A stretch of 64,000 nt of DNA, taken from assembly GCF_019042245.1 (NCBI RefSeq), contig NZ_JAHQCX010000008.1, positions 62,001-126,000 of the forward strand, written 5' to 3'. The stretch is from Diplocloster modestus (GTDB taxonomy: Bacteria > Bacillota > Clostridia > Lachnospirales > Lachnospiraceae). Shown piece after piece: positions 33,264 through 44,300 of the stretch (the stretch's first letter is position 1; each line of letters starts with the position of its first letter). The notes under the pieces were generated by a model. It made no database searches and was not told the origin of the DNA. It saw nothing but the letters and a program-made list of their open reading frames with translations. A program made the translations under genes and the position numbers.

Positions 33264-34916
33264 TTAAGCCATATGCCGCTTAATCTTTTTCGTGCCTGTC
33301 TTAGAAAATTCTTTTTCCCGTATATTAATCATCTGGACCTGCTGATAGGTCGGCAGTTTTTCATTAATGGAGTCGATCTCTTTTTGCAGCGCTTCCAGTA
33401 TTTCATAGGAAGACATATGACCGGTGCGGTCCGGATCCGGATAGATACTGGCCGTAATCTTAACGTCATCCACGGATGTCCCGCTGGCCGTACCGGTTAC
33501 GACAACCTCCTTTACCAGGGGTACCTGCATGATCATCTCTTCCAGCTTCTCCGGTGATGTTTTCTTCCCATTTTTAAATACAATCAAATTCTTTTTTCGT
33601 CCGGTCAGATACAGGCATCCATCTTTATCCTGATATCCCAGATCACCGGTTTTAAACCATTCATTCTCCATTACTTCTTTCGTCTGCTCCGGTGATTTAT
33701 AGTATCCTTCCATCACGGAATCTCCCCGGACCCATATCTCATCCTCCACGATCCTGACCTCACAGCTGGGCAGCACATACCCTACGGACCCCATCTTGTA
33801 AGACCGATTGCTGTTTACGGAGATCAGCGGTGAACATTCGGTGATTCCATAGCCCTGTAAAATAAGGATACCTAAGGACTCAAAATCCTCCGAAATCTCT
33901 TTTCCAAGATGAGCCCCGCCACAGATCATGATGTGCAGATTGCCCGCGATCTGTTCCCGGATTCCTTCCAGAGTCTTACTCTTAATACGGATTCCACATT
34001 TTCTTAAAGTCCGGACCAGTTTTAACAGTTTTTTCAGCTGCTCTGCTTTTCCTGCTTTCTCCGCATTCAGCCAGATTTGATTATAGATGGATTCCACAAT
34101 CAGGGGAACTGTCAGCATAGTATCTGGCTGGGCCAGTTTCAGATCCCGCAGCATCGTTTTCAGATCCCCGTTTATATAGACGTGAGTCCCTCTTAGCAGC
34201 GATCCCAGTATGGAACAGGTCAGCCCGTATGTGTGATAAAAAGGCAGCGAGCAGAAAACGGTCTCTTCAAAAGTCACATACAAACAGGAATCGCACATAT
34301 TTTTCAAGATATTCTTATGGCTTAAAATCACCAATTTGGATTTGCTGGTAGTGCCCGATGTAAAGGCAATTACCGCTGGCTGCTCCGGCTGTATCGAAAT
34401 ACGGTCACTTTTCTGTTCTTTCGCATGTTTTCTACCCTTTTCGCACAATTCTTCAAGGCTCAGTGTTCCCTCCTTTTGTGCTCCCATTAATATTACATGC
34501 TTTAAATCTAACTGGTCCACACTGACCGGATCAAAAACCGACCGGTATCCTGCGGAAGTAAAGACTGCCGCCGCGTCCGACATCTGAACCATCTCTCTGA
34601 TGCTGTCATCGGACTGCTCGATATCCACACACACGGCAACCGATCCGCAGGCCATAACCGCCAGGCAGGCCACAACCCAGTCGCAGCTGTTTTCACTGAC
34701 GATCGCAATATGGCAGCCCGCCATACCCATTGCAATCAGCTCTTCTTTCAAATATGTGACGCGTAAGATCAGTTCCTCATAAGTGATTGTAACTTTTTCC
34801 TGTTTTCTGGTAAAGTAAGAAATAGCCTCCCGAGTCCCGAATTTACGTGAAAGTCCGTCTAGGTATGCTGGTATCGTATCAAAATATTCGGTATCATACA
34901 AAGGGAATTTTTTCAT
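33264..34916 (-). CDS. Acyl-AMP ligase / acyl-CoA synthetase (NRPS operon)
   Basis: 550 aa ANL-superfamily enzyme. A3-type P-loop is AFTSGTTSKSKLV (the usual G-x-P-K-G is replaced by S-K-S-K-L). Also FYHTYGLT, GYGITECSPLISVN, TGDLGYQDKDGCLYLTGRKKN and the C-terminal catalytic lysine in SKTGTKKIKRH. The overall pattern is that of fatty-acyl ligases rather than amino-acid adenylation domains. Being between the response regulator and an ACP gene, it probably loads an acyl group onto that ACP for N-acylation by the NRPS. Confidence 0.85.
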   Translation of the reverse strand: MKKFPLYDTEYFDTIPAYLDGLSRKFGTREAISYFTRKQEKVTITYEELILRVTYLKEELIAMGMAGCHIAIVSENSCDWVVACLAVMACGSVAVCVDIEQSDDSIREMVQMSDAAAVFTSAGYRSVFDPVSVDQLDLKHVILMGAQKEGTLSLEELCEKGRKHAKEQKSDRISIQPEQPAVIAFTSGTTSKSKLVILSHKNILKNMCDSCLYVTFEETVFCSLPFYHTYGLTCSILGSLLRGTHVYINGDLKTMLRDLKLAQPDTMLTVPLIVESIYNQIWLNAEKAGKAEQLKKLLKLVRTLRKCGIRIKSKTLEGIREQIAGNLHIMICGGAHLGKEISEDFESLGILILQGYGITECSPLISVNSNRSYKMGSVGYVLPSCEVRIVEDEIWVRGDSVMEGYYKSPEQTKEVMENEWFKTGDLGYQDKDGCLYLTGRKKNLIVFKNGKKTSPEKLEEMIMQVPLVKEVVVTGTASGTSVDDVKITASIYPDPDRTGHMSSYEILEALQKEIDSINEKLPTYQQVQMINIREKEFSKTGTKKIKRHMA

Positions 34917-34946
34917 TTAAGCCTCCTGCTTTTTAAGTGTTTTCTT

Positions 34947-36476
34947 CTACAGAACCGCCTCTTCATATGTCCAGGTCAGCTCCTCTTTTATCTTCTCGTA
35001 ATCGTTTAATACAATTAAAAAGGCATCCACTATGTCCGGATCAAACTGGGTGTTCCTGCCGTCTGTCAGTTCCCTCACCGCTTTGTCAAAACCCAGGGAT
35101 TTCCGGTACTGCCGGTCGGAAGTCATGGCGTCGAAGGAATCTGCCACCGCTATGATCCTGGCCTCCTCCGGTATATCATTCTGCCTGAGCCCGTCCGGAT
35201 ATCCGCCGCCGTCATACCGTTCATGGTGTCCGCGCACAATAGGCGCGATATCCCCAAATCTTCGGATCGCTGAAAGTATCTCCGCTCCTTTTGCCGCATG
35301 TTTTTTGACCCTTTCGTATTCGTCTTCGCTCAGCTTGGTTTCTTTTAGAAGGATAGAATCCGGTACCCCCAACTTCCCGATATCATGGAACAGGCTGGCG
35401 ACTTTAAGCCTCTCGCAGTAGTCGCTGCTCCTGCCTAGCTGCTGCGCCGTGCGCACCGCGTAATAGGAAACCCGGTCCGAGTGGCCGCGGGTATAGATAT
35501 CTCTGGCATCCACCATCAACCGCATGGTGCTGACCACCTCTATATAGCCGTCCCGCAGATCATCATAAGCTTTTCCCAGTTCTTCCTTATGTTTATTTAC
35601 CATGGCATGAAGTATGGTATTCTGAACAGCCTGCGCGGACTGTCTGGCAAAAATCTCCAGAAGCTGCTTTTGCTCAAAACGGATCCCATGCAGGCATCTG
35701 ATCCCGATCAGCCCAATACACTCCAGCTGGCCGCTGCGGATCGGGATCATCAGGAGCTCTTCCTCTTCCATCGGCTCCTTTCTGCCCTCATCCCGGAACA
35801 TATGTACATACCGCGCCACCACTTCATCCGAAAAATAGTGCCCGTTCCGCTTCATAATGCATTCTGGCAGTTCTGTCCCAAGTCCGTTCCCTGCCGGAAA
35901 CGTAACGCAGTTACAGGAATTTATCCCCACAAATACATCTTCCGACCGGGTGATTTCCCGGACACCTTCCATAATGCTTTCCGCCAGCTTTTCCGCTGCC
36001 TGAAGGTGATAAATACGAGGCAGAATATCCAGAATGGCAGACAAACCATGTTGATACTCCTGAATCGTCCGCATCTGGCGAATCGATTTTACACAGGATT
36101 CCACAAGCAATTCCAGTTGATCAAACCGGTCACTTTTCTCAAAATATCCCTGTATCTCCAGTTCCCGTATTGTCTTGATCGGCGGAGCCATGCTTTTGTG
36201 ACCAGTCAGCAAAATAATATAAATTTCTTTATTAAACCGACGGATCTGCTCCACCACCTGATCTCCACAGATAGGAATCATCAGGAAATCCAGCAGAAGG
36301 ATGTCATATCTGCCGTTTCTCACCCGCTCCACAGCCTTCGACGGATCATTCTCCGTGTCAACGAGATATCCCGATCTCTGGAAATAAGCCTGCAGCGTTG
36401 ATGTCATAATAGGATCATCATCCACTGTCAAAATCGAGAAAGTGTTCCTTTTAGTCATTCGTTTTCCCTGTCTCAT
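34947..36476 (-). CDS. Response regulator with GAF-like and HD-GYP domains
   Basis: 509 aa; an internal ATG at 36458 is an equally possible start. REC domain at about 12-130 with acidic pocket Asp20/Asp21 and phospho-acceptor Asp63 (LLLDFLM). A GAF/DUF3369-like segment spans about 165-310. The HD-GYP phosphodiesterase domain is at about 325-500 (GHSDRVSYYAV, LFHDIGKLGVPDS, HHERYDGGGYPDGL, ADSFDAMTSDRQYRK). There is no DNA-binding domain. The output is likely c-di-GMP (or related dinucleotide) hydrolysis. It lies 12 bp after the kinase gene, its cognate partner. Confidence 0.9.
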   Translation of the reverse strand: MRQGKRMTKRNTFSILTVDDDPIMTSTLQAYFQRSGYLVDTENDPSKAVERVRNGRYDILLLDFLMIPICGDQVVEQIRRFNKEIYIILLTGHKSMAPPIKTIRELEIQGYFEKSDRFDQLELLVESCVKSIRQMRTIQEYQHGLSAILDILPRIYHLQAAEKLAESIMEGVREITRSEDVFVGINSCNCVTFPAGNGLGTELPECIMKRNGHYFSDEVVARYVHMFRDEGRKEPMEEEELLMIPIRSGQLECIGLIGIRCLHGIRFEQKQLLEIFARQSAQAVQNTILHAMVNKHKEELGKAYDDLRDGYIEVVSTMRLMVDARDIYTRGHSDRVSYYAVRTAQQLGRSSDYCERLKVASLFHDIGKLGVPDSILLKETKLSEDEYERVKKHAAKGAEILSAIRRFGDIAPIVRGHHERYDGGGYPDGLRQNDIPEEARIIAVADSFDAMTSDRQYRKSLGFDKAVRELTDGRNTQFDPDIVDAFLIVLNDYEKIKEELTWTYEEAVL

Positions 36477-36488
36477 ACACTGTACCTC

Positions 36489-38348
36489 TTACGATTCCTC
36501 TCTCTTAACAACAGGAGCAGCCCCCAATGGAATTGAAAATCCAAAGACAGCGCCTCCGCCAGGGTTATCCTGTAACCACATGGTTCCGCCAAACTTCCCT
36601 CTTACTACGGCGTTAGAAATATACAGTCCCAATCCGCTTCCCATCGTTCCTTTACTGGTTATCATTTCTTTAAACAGCCGTTCCCTCACATTCGGGCTGA
36701 CTCCTGGACCGGTATCCGCCACAGATACATGCAGCTCTTCCCTGTCCGCTTTCATACCGACCACGATCTTCCCGCCGCCGGCCTGCTTCTGTGCATATAT
36801 CGCGTTTGAAACCAAATTGTTCATTACCTGGATCAGATTATTGATGTCCCCATGCAGCGTTACATTCAGGGACGGATCATAGTCGGCCACAAGAGTACAC
36901 CCGCTGGTATAAAGTTCATGGCGCATCAGCAGCGTCGTCCGTTTCATCAATTCATTCAGGGTAAATGTGGAATCCCCAAATGGGGTCACGCTGTTGGCCT
37001 GGCCCTTAATCGCCGTGATGATCTCGGACATATAGGAGGTGGATTCGCTGATTTTCTGCAGCCAGTCCCTTATCTCATTGCAGATCTCCCGATAATCTTC
37101 CTCCACCACCTGCGGATCATTGAGGCTGGACTCATATTCATCTACCAGGCTGTCCACCGTTGCCACACAGCCCGATATACTCATGATCGGAGTTTTCAGA
37201 TTATGGGCCAGCCCCGCCATCATCTGCCCCAGAAAGGCGAACCGTTCCTGCTCCATCATATGCTTTTGTCCGTCCTGCAGCTGCTGCATACTTCTCTTTA
37301 ACTGCGTGACATCTTTAAAAATTACTACAAAACCAGCCAGCTGATCTCCATTTTTTAACGGAGATACATCTGTCACATAATAGTATTTTACCGGCGTACC
37401 TTCTTTTTCTAACGTGACGGCCTGTTCGTAAGAAATCACCGTGTCGGCTTCCATACAGGCATCGACGGCAGTCAGCATATTATATATTGCCGTCTTTTTA
37501 GAAACATCCTCCTCTTTGACACAGTCCTTCAGATATCGGTTCTCCGTAATCCCGTACTGGGAGGCGAACACCTTCCCAAATGGAACATTAAAATTAATCA
37601 CGAGACCTTTATCACTTAGGACCATGTACAGATCCGAGATCCAGTCCAGTACGTGCTGCATGGCGATCGGTTTGATGTCCACCAGATGCAGCTGATAGAT
37701 CGCGATGCCGTCGAAAACAATAATAGGTATAAAGCTAAGGGCCGTCGCCGAGATAGGCAGGCTGTTGGTAAACGTCGCGATCACACTCACGATCAACGGG
37801 CTGAAACCTCCCAGCGCGAACAGGATACTCTGCTTTAAATACAAGCGGCTGCGGTTCTTTATAGCGAAATTAATCATAATAAAGCTGCTGGCCCCTAGAC
37901 AGATATAACTGTAAAATCCAGATATCGGAACATAGGGCCCCATCACCAGTTCACTTTTGATCACTGAAAATTCCACATAATACAGATGGTGGAGCGGGTT
38001 CGTGACACACAATAAAGTCGTGAGACAGGGGACGATAAACAGCAAGTAACAATACTTCGGCAGTTTGTCGTAGCTTTTTACAAATGCAATCGCGATCGTA
38101 AGATATAAGGCCGCCATATGCGCCCCCGCCGTCGTGATACAGTCCAGCACCATGAGCTGCGTCGTGTTATCCGGTTTCGTAAATTTCATTCCCAGAAGCG
38201 CCACCACCCACAGACTGTACAGCAATACCAGTTCCATAAACAGAGTGTTGAGCAGGCCCTGTCTCCGATTCTTTAAACTTGAGCCAAAATAAAATACAAT
38301 TGCTGCCAGGGATATAATAAATATAACAGCGGTCAGGTCGGAAACCAT
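36489..38348 (-). CDS. Sensor histidine kinase with 7TM N-terminal domain (NRPS operon)
   Basis: 619 aa. Seven hydrophobic segments at about 1-235 match the histKA-7TM sensor type. A PAS-like domain (about 240-355, ending FVVIFKDVTQL) follows. The phospho-His is in LAHNLKTPIMS at about residue 380. ATPase boxes: N (NNLVSNAIYAQ), G1 (DTGPGV), G2 (GSGLGLYIS). It is 32 bp downstream of the NRPS stop and 12 bp before the HD-GYP regulator. It is a membrane sensor; the ligand is unknown but could be the NRPS product. Confidence 0.92.
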   Translation of the reverse strand: MVSDLTAVIFIISLAAIVFYFGSSLKNRRQGLLNTLFMELVLLYSLWVVALLGMKFTKPDNTTQLMVLDCITTAGAHMAALYLTIAIAFVKSYDKLPKYCYLLFIVPCLTTLLCVTNPLHHLYYVEFSVIKSELVMGPYVPISGFYSYICLGASSFIMINFAIKNRSRLYLKQSILFALGGFSPLIVSVIATFTNSLPISATALSFIPIIVFDGIAIYQLHLVDIKPIAMQHVLDWISDLYMVLSDKGLVINFNVPFGKVFASQYGITENRYLKDCVKEEDVSKKTAIYNMLTAVDACMEADTVISYEQAVTLEKEGTPVKYYYVTDVSPLKNGDQLAGFVVIFKDVTQLKRSMQQLQDGQKHMMEQERFAFLGQMMAGLAHNLKTPIMSISGCVATVDSLVDEYESSLNDPQVVEEDYREICNEIRDWLQKISESTSYMSEIITAIKGQANSVTPFGDSTFTLNELMKRTTLLMRHELYTSGCTLVADYDPSLNVTLHGDINNLIQVMNNLVSNAIYAQKQAGGGKIVVGMKADREELHVSVADTGPGVSPNVRERLFKEMITSKGTMGSGLGLYISNAVVRGKFGGTMWLQDNPGGGAVFGFSIPLGAAPVVKREES

Positions 38349-38380
38349 CTTCTCCCCCCTCGTCAGTATAATATGTATTA

Positions 38381-41300
38381 CTAATGGGATTCGCCCTCAT
38401 CCTTCCAGGCTGCAAACAGAAAATTCTTCAATAACCGTTTGGGGCCCGGGATCTCCCGTTGAAATCCCAGCTTCTCCAACAGCTGCCATGTGTATTCGGC
38501 AGTAACTTCGATGACTGGAGGAGCCGTTTTTATATGATTCCAGAAATCAGCAAGAGGCATCAGCTCCGCGTGATATCCTTTGGAAAGCCGCTGTGACAAC
38601 CGCATTTCAAATTCCGGCTCCGGCAGGAACCGGGTATCCGGCAGTACTGCCCGAATAATTTCTTCCATCCTCGTCTGACGCGGGCTCAATATGTGAAATA
38701 CGCGTTCCTGTGAACGTTCCAGAGCCAGAATCGCATCCGCACTATAATCCACCGGTGTCAAGTCTGTCAGATGATCCGCCATGGTATCCGGAAACGCTCC
38801 CAGAACGGCGATCCCTTTCATCAGCAGATAGAACGCGTTGCTGTCGGGATTCACCTGGAAAGTACCGTCCGAACATCTGCCCACCAGCCTGCCCAGCCGG
38901 TAGATTCTGGCGTCCACTCCCCGCTCTATGGCGTCAAATACTCTGGCTTCCGCCAGGAACTTTGTCTTTACGTACAGATTCGACTGCCAGTCCTGTCCAA
39001 TGTCGAAATCGTGCTCGGTAAAAACTGCAGGCCCTTCCCTGCCTACCAGCTGCTCAGCGCTGACGCTGCATGTGGACATGTGATGAAGGATGGCCCCTGA
39101 CCGCTCCGCCAGCTCTATGATATGCTCCACGCCGGTTACATTGGTAGCGGTATATTCTTCCGCGTCGGAGGCATAATGGCGCACATCCGCCGCGCTGTTG
39201 TAGATGGCATCCAGCCTGCCCACCAGATCGATATAATTCATATGGGACAGACCCAGTTCCTGCCTGCTGATATCCCCGGCGATCACCTTAATCCTGGCGG
39301 CAACACTCTGCAGCCAGCCTGCACCAAAGTACCAGGACAGCCGCTCCATCAGCCGCTCCCTGCTGCCGTCCCGCATCAGACACAGCACGGTTCCCGCGCC
39401 GGCGTCTATCAATGCATGCAGAAGATGAGCTCCCATGAAGCCTGTCGCACCAGTCAGTAACACTCTGCCCAACCGGTGGGGGCGATGTTTCTCTCTTTGG
39501 TTTGTTTCCTTAACTACTTCGTTCTGTACCGGCTCCTTAATGCGAGGTTCCCGGTTATTCTCCGGTTCCTGGCTGTTCCCTGATTCCTGGTTATTCTCCG
39601 AATTCTTTTGACTCTTCCAGTTTGGATTCAGAATATTAAGCTGCTCTGCCACGGTCGGATGTTCATAGAATTCCTGAAGAGACATCTCCCATTTATGATT
39701 ATAATATCTGCTGAGTACGCTGAGGGCCGCCAGGGAAGTACCTCCCTGCTCGAAGAAGGAAACACCCGGTTCCAGATTCCCCCTGGCCAGTACTTCCGAC
39801 CAGATCTGTAACACGGAATCCACATTCGCCTGCGGGACGGATATTTCACTATTTGTATCGGAGCTTTCTTCCGGCCGCGCTTCCTCCTCTGCTCTTACCC
39901 GTTGCTCTTGAAGCTCCTCCTCTGCTGTCCTCATTTTCCCGGAAGAACTTCTCTCTGTCGAAGGTGACGCCTCCTTCATGGACGCGGCCATCTTTTTCAG
40001 CGCCTGCAGATCCAGCTTGCTGCTGGGGGTAAAGGGCATTTCCTTAAGCTCCACCAATCTTGACGGCAGCATATAAGCCGGAAGAAGCTTCTTCAGATGT
40101 CCGAGCAGTTTCTCCTCGTCAACCCTGCCGCCATCTTTTGCCTGGTAGAAGGAACACAGCTCCATCGCTCCATCCGGTTTAGCAACCGGAACGGTAGCGG
40201 CCTGGACCACGAATCCGGAATCCAGTATCGCCCCTGATATTTCATCCAATTCCACACGCTGTCCGTTCAGTTTGACCTGGGCATCCCTGCGTCCCTGGAA
40301 ATCATAGGAACCATCCAGACGGAGCCGGCCAATATCACCGCTTCGATACATCAGCTCTCCCGGAACAAACGGATCCGGAACAAACGCCTTTTCAGTCAAG
40401 TCCGGCCTGGATATATAGCCCGCTGCCAGGCATTCTCCCGCCAGGCACAATTCTCCGCAGGCGGCCGGCATCACCGGCATCAGATTCTCGTCCAGCACAT
40501 AGATTCTGCTGTTGCGCAGCGGACGGCCGATTGTTATGTGCCCGTCCGGAAATACCTCTGTCATAGTCATATAGACGGTCGCCTCGGTAGGCCCATACAT
40601 ATTGATACTCACCGCTTCACTGGCCTGATGCAGCTTCTGTAACAGCGCCGGCATCAGCACCTCACCTCCCAGCAGCACCAGCCGTAAACTCTTCGCTGCC
40701 GCGCAGAAGGAAGTGTTGCTCAGACACATCTGCAGACGCGCCGGTGTAACCTGGAATATCTCCACATCCTCATGGACGATCAAATCGGCCAGCTTCCACG
40801 GAAGCATCATTTCCTCTTCATCGGCCAGTACGATCTCTTTCCCCATAGCCAGAGGGAACAGACTCTCGCCGATAAAACTATCAAATACCACATTGGTAGT
40901 ACACAGAATCGGCCCCGCCGCACGTTCCAACAGTTCCCGTATACTCACATACAGATTGGATACCGAACTGTGTTTTAGCATAACCCCTTTTGGCCTGCCG
41001 GTGGAACCGGAGGTAAACATCACATTTACCAAATCCTCTCCCTTGACCGGCACATCCTGAAACTTACCTGCCGCCGGTGTCTGACAGGCATCCGCTCCGA
41101 AGATTTCCCCGTCCTTCTTTTGTCCCACGCAGACAAGCGGACAGCCTAATTCTCCAGGGAGCACCGCCTGTGCCCGCTCATCACAGAGGATCAGCCGCAG
41201 CCCTGCTGTTTCCCGCATAGTCTTAAGCCTTAGTTCCGGATAAGACGGCAGCATCGGCACATAAGCGCAGCCCGCCTTCAGGATACCAAGCATGGCGGCA

Positions 41301-44300
41301 AACAGATCCGGCGTCCGATGCATAATCAAACCGATCCGGTCACCTCCAGCGGCTCCTGCCGCTGCCAGCAGGCCGGCGATCTCATCCGCCCGGGCGAGAA
41401 GCCCCGCTCTGGTAATTTTCTCTCCGTGAAATACCACCGCCACTGCGTCCGGATTCAGATCCACCGTACGTTCCATGATTTTATGTATCGGTAAATTCAG
41501 ATACGGCGTATACATAAAATTCGGTTCTTCCACCAGTTTCATCTGGTCGCTGTTGGTTACCGGATACAACTCATATAAAGTCTGATCCGGATTCTTGATA
41601 AATTCTTCCACGATCTGTTCCAGGCAGCGGCCCAAATAGGCTGCGGTTTCCTCCAAAAACAGACTGGCTGCATATTCCAGGCAGAAGAAATAGCCCCGCT
41701 TATCTTTCGCCGCCTCCAGGGTTAAGTCCGACTTTGCGGTACCCATGGGGATGGGGTAATAGGTCAGAGATTCTCCGCCCAGCTTAAATTCTCCTGCATC
41801 CAGGGGCCTCTGGGAAAACATTACCTGATACAACGGATTCTGGGAGAAGGTTCTCGGAAGATTATGCATCGCTATAATCTCCTCCTGTGATATCCGTTGA
41901 TGATCCAGAAGGCCTGTGGAAGCCCTTTGCACCGCATGCATATATTCCATTACCGTAATTCCACGCTCCGGATGCAGCCGCAGTGGAAGTGTATTGATAA
42001 AAGGCCCGCAGATCTCAAGCTCCTGAGGCCGTAATCTTCCGGAAACCGGTGTCCCGACCACGAGATCTTCTTTACCGGAAAGCTTTGCCAAAAGCAGGCC
42101 AAAGGCCGCCACGAAAAACGTGTAGCTTGTAATCCCGGCCGTTGCACAAAAAGCATCACATTTCCCGCTCAGCGAACCGGACAGCCGATGAGTCAGTATT
42201 TTCCCCCGATAATCAAACTGGTGCGGCCTGGCAAAATCCGTGGGAAGATTCAATGCTTCCGGCAGCGAATTCAGGTTTTCAAGCCAATATTCTTTACAGG
42301 CCGGATCCACGTCATTTTCCCATTGCATCTGTTCATACGCATAGTCCAGATAACTGACTCCTAATTCGGAGAGTCTCTTTCCACAGTACAGCTCATCCAG
42401 CCGCCTGATCAGAAGCGGTGTGCTTAATCCATCCCCGATCATATGATGCATATCCAGCAGAAGCAGCCATCTACCATCTGGTCTGCACCAGAATGCGGCA
42501 CGCAAAAGCGGCGCTTCCTCCAAAGAAAACGGACGCAGAAATTTTCTGAATACCTCTTCCTGATCCTCCCCCTGAAGTACGGGGATATCAAACGGAACCC
42601 GGTCATTCACATAAGCATATACCCCGTCCGGATCCTGCTTAAATGAAGTGCGCAGCACAGGATCCCATGCGATCAAATCCCGGAATGCCTGCTGTATCCT
42701 GTTTAAGTCCGCCTCTGCAGGCAGACGGAAAGCGCCTGGCATATGATAAGCCAGCTGTCCGTCCTCAAAGTGGGACTGAACATAGATCCCCTGCTGAATC
42801 GGCATCATGGGATAACGCTCCAGTTTCGGAGCCGGCATCAGTTCTCTGAGCAGTCCCTGCCCGGGAACCGTATCCGTTTGACCTGTATATCCGACCGCCT
42901 GCCCGGCCGCAGCCCGGCCATCATCACCCAGATATTCTGCCAGTCTCCTGACATTCCGGCAGGCATACAATTCCGCGATCCGCATGGCATGCCCTGTCTT
43001 ATTCTCTATTTCATAGATCACCTGCATGGCATTCAGAGAATTCCCTCCATACAGGAAATAATCACTTTCAATATCCAGATCCGCACGCTCCAACACTGCG
43101 CGGAATATCCCCAGCAGTTCTTCCTGGAACCGGGTACTGACCTTTCCGGTCCTGCCGGCAGGAATCGGACCCGGGAGTGCGGACTCATCCACTTTTCCAT
43201 TGGAAGTAAGCGGTATCTTTTCCAGCCGTATGATCACTGTGGGAAGCATATAGCGCGGCAGATAAGAGGCGGCATAGGCCAGCAGCTCTCCTTCCGTCAA
43301 TGTTTCCCCCGAGGTGTAATAGGCAGCCAGAATCTCCTGGCCCATGTCTGTAAATACTTTGATCGCAGCCTCCTTCACTTTCGGATGGGAAGCCAGGCAG
43401 GCGGCGATCTCCTGGGGCTCCAGCCGTATGCCTCTAAGCTTTAGCTGCTGATCCGTTCTTCCCCCGAGAACGATCTCACCTTCCGGTGTCCATCTTGCGG
43501 TATCTCCGGTCCGGTATATGCGGTCCCCCAATACAAAGGGGTTTTCAAGAAAGCCTTCCTTCGTCAGCTGATCATCATTGCGATACCCCTTGCCCACACA
43601 CGCACCGCCGATATAAAGATTACCATAGATCCCAATGGGCAGCGGATTCATCCAGTCATCCAGCACATAGAGCCTGCAGTTTTGCATCGGAGGGCCCGCT
43701 GTGATCTGATCCGTATGATTTAAAAGCTTCATACTTACCCCCACGGTAGCTTCAGAGGGGCCGTATTGATTGTAAATACGGGCATTGGAACAGATCTGCA
43801 GCTGCGAAAGCAATTCACCGGGAAATGCTTCACCGCCGCAGACAATACTTTCCAAAGAACGCATGGCCACCCGAAAAGGGCCGTTCTTTAAAAATGCCAT
43901 CAGTCTGGAAGGCGTCAGAGCCATAAAACCAACCCCATACCCGGTAATCAAACCGGCAATTCTCTCCGGCGATTCGGTATCCTCCTCCCTGGGCAGCACG
44001 ATCGTTCTGCCGTTCAGCAGCGCCACGATACTTTCCAGCATAAATGCATCGAAGCCCACATTACATATGGAAAGAACCGCTCCCTTCCCATATACGTCAG
44101 ACATTGCCTGGGCAAAATTGCTGACATTCTGCCGGGTAATCTCCACACCTTTTGGTTTACCGGTACTGCCGGAAGTGTAAACCACATACGCCAGATCCCC
44201 CGGCTGCTCCTGCGCACAGCCAACCTGATCCCCTTCGTTTTCCACCAGGCTTCCTATATCCAGAACAGGTACCGGAATACTGCTAAAACCTGCTTCATGC

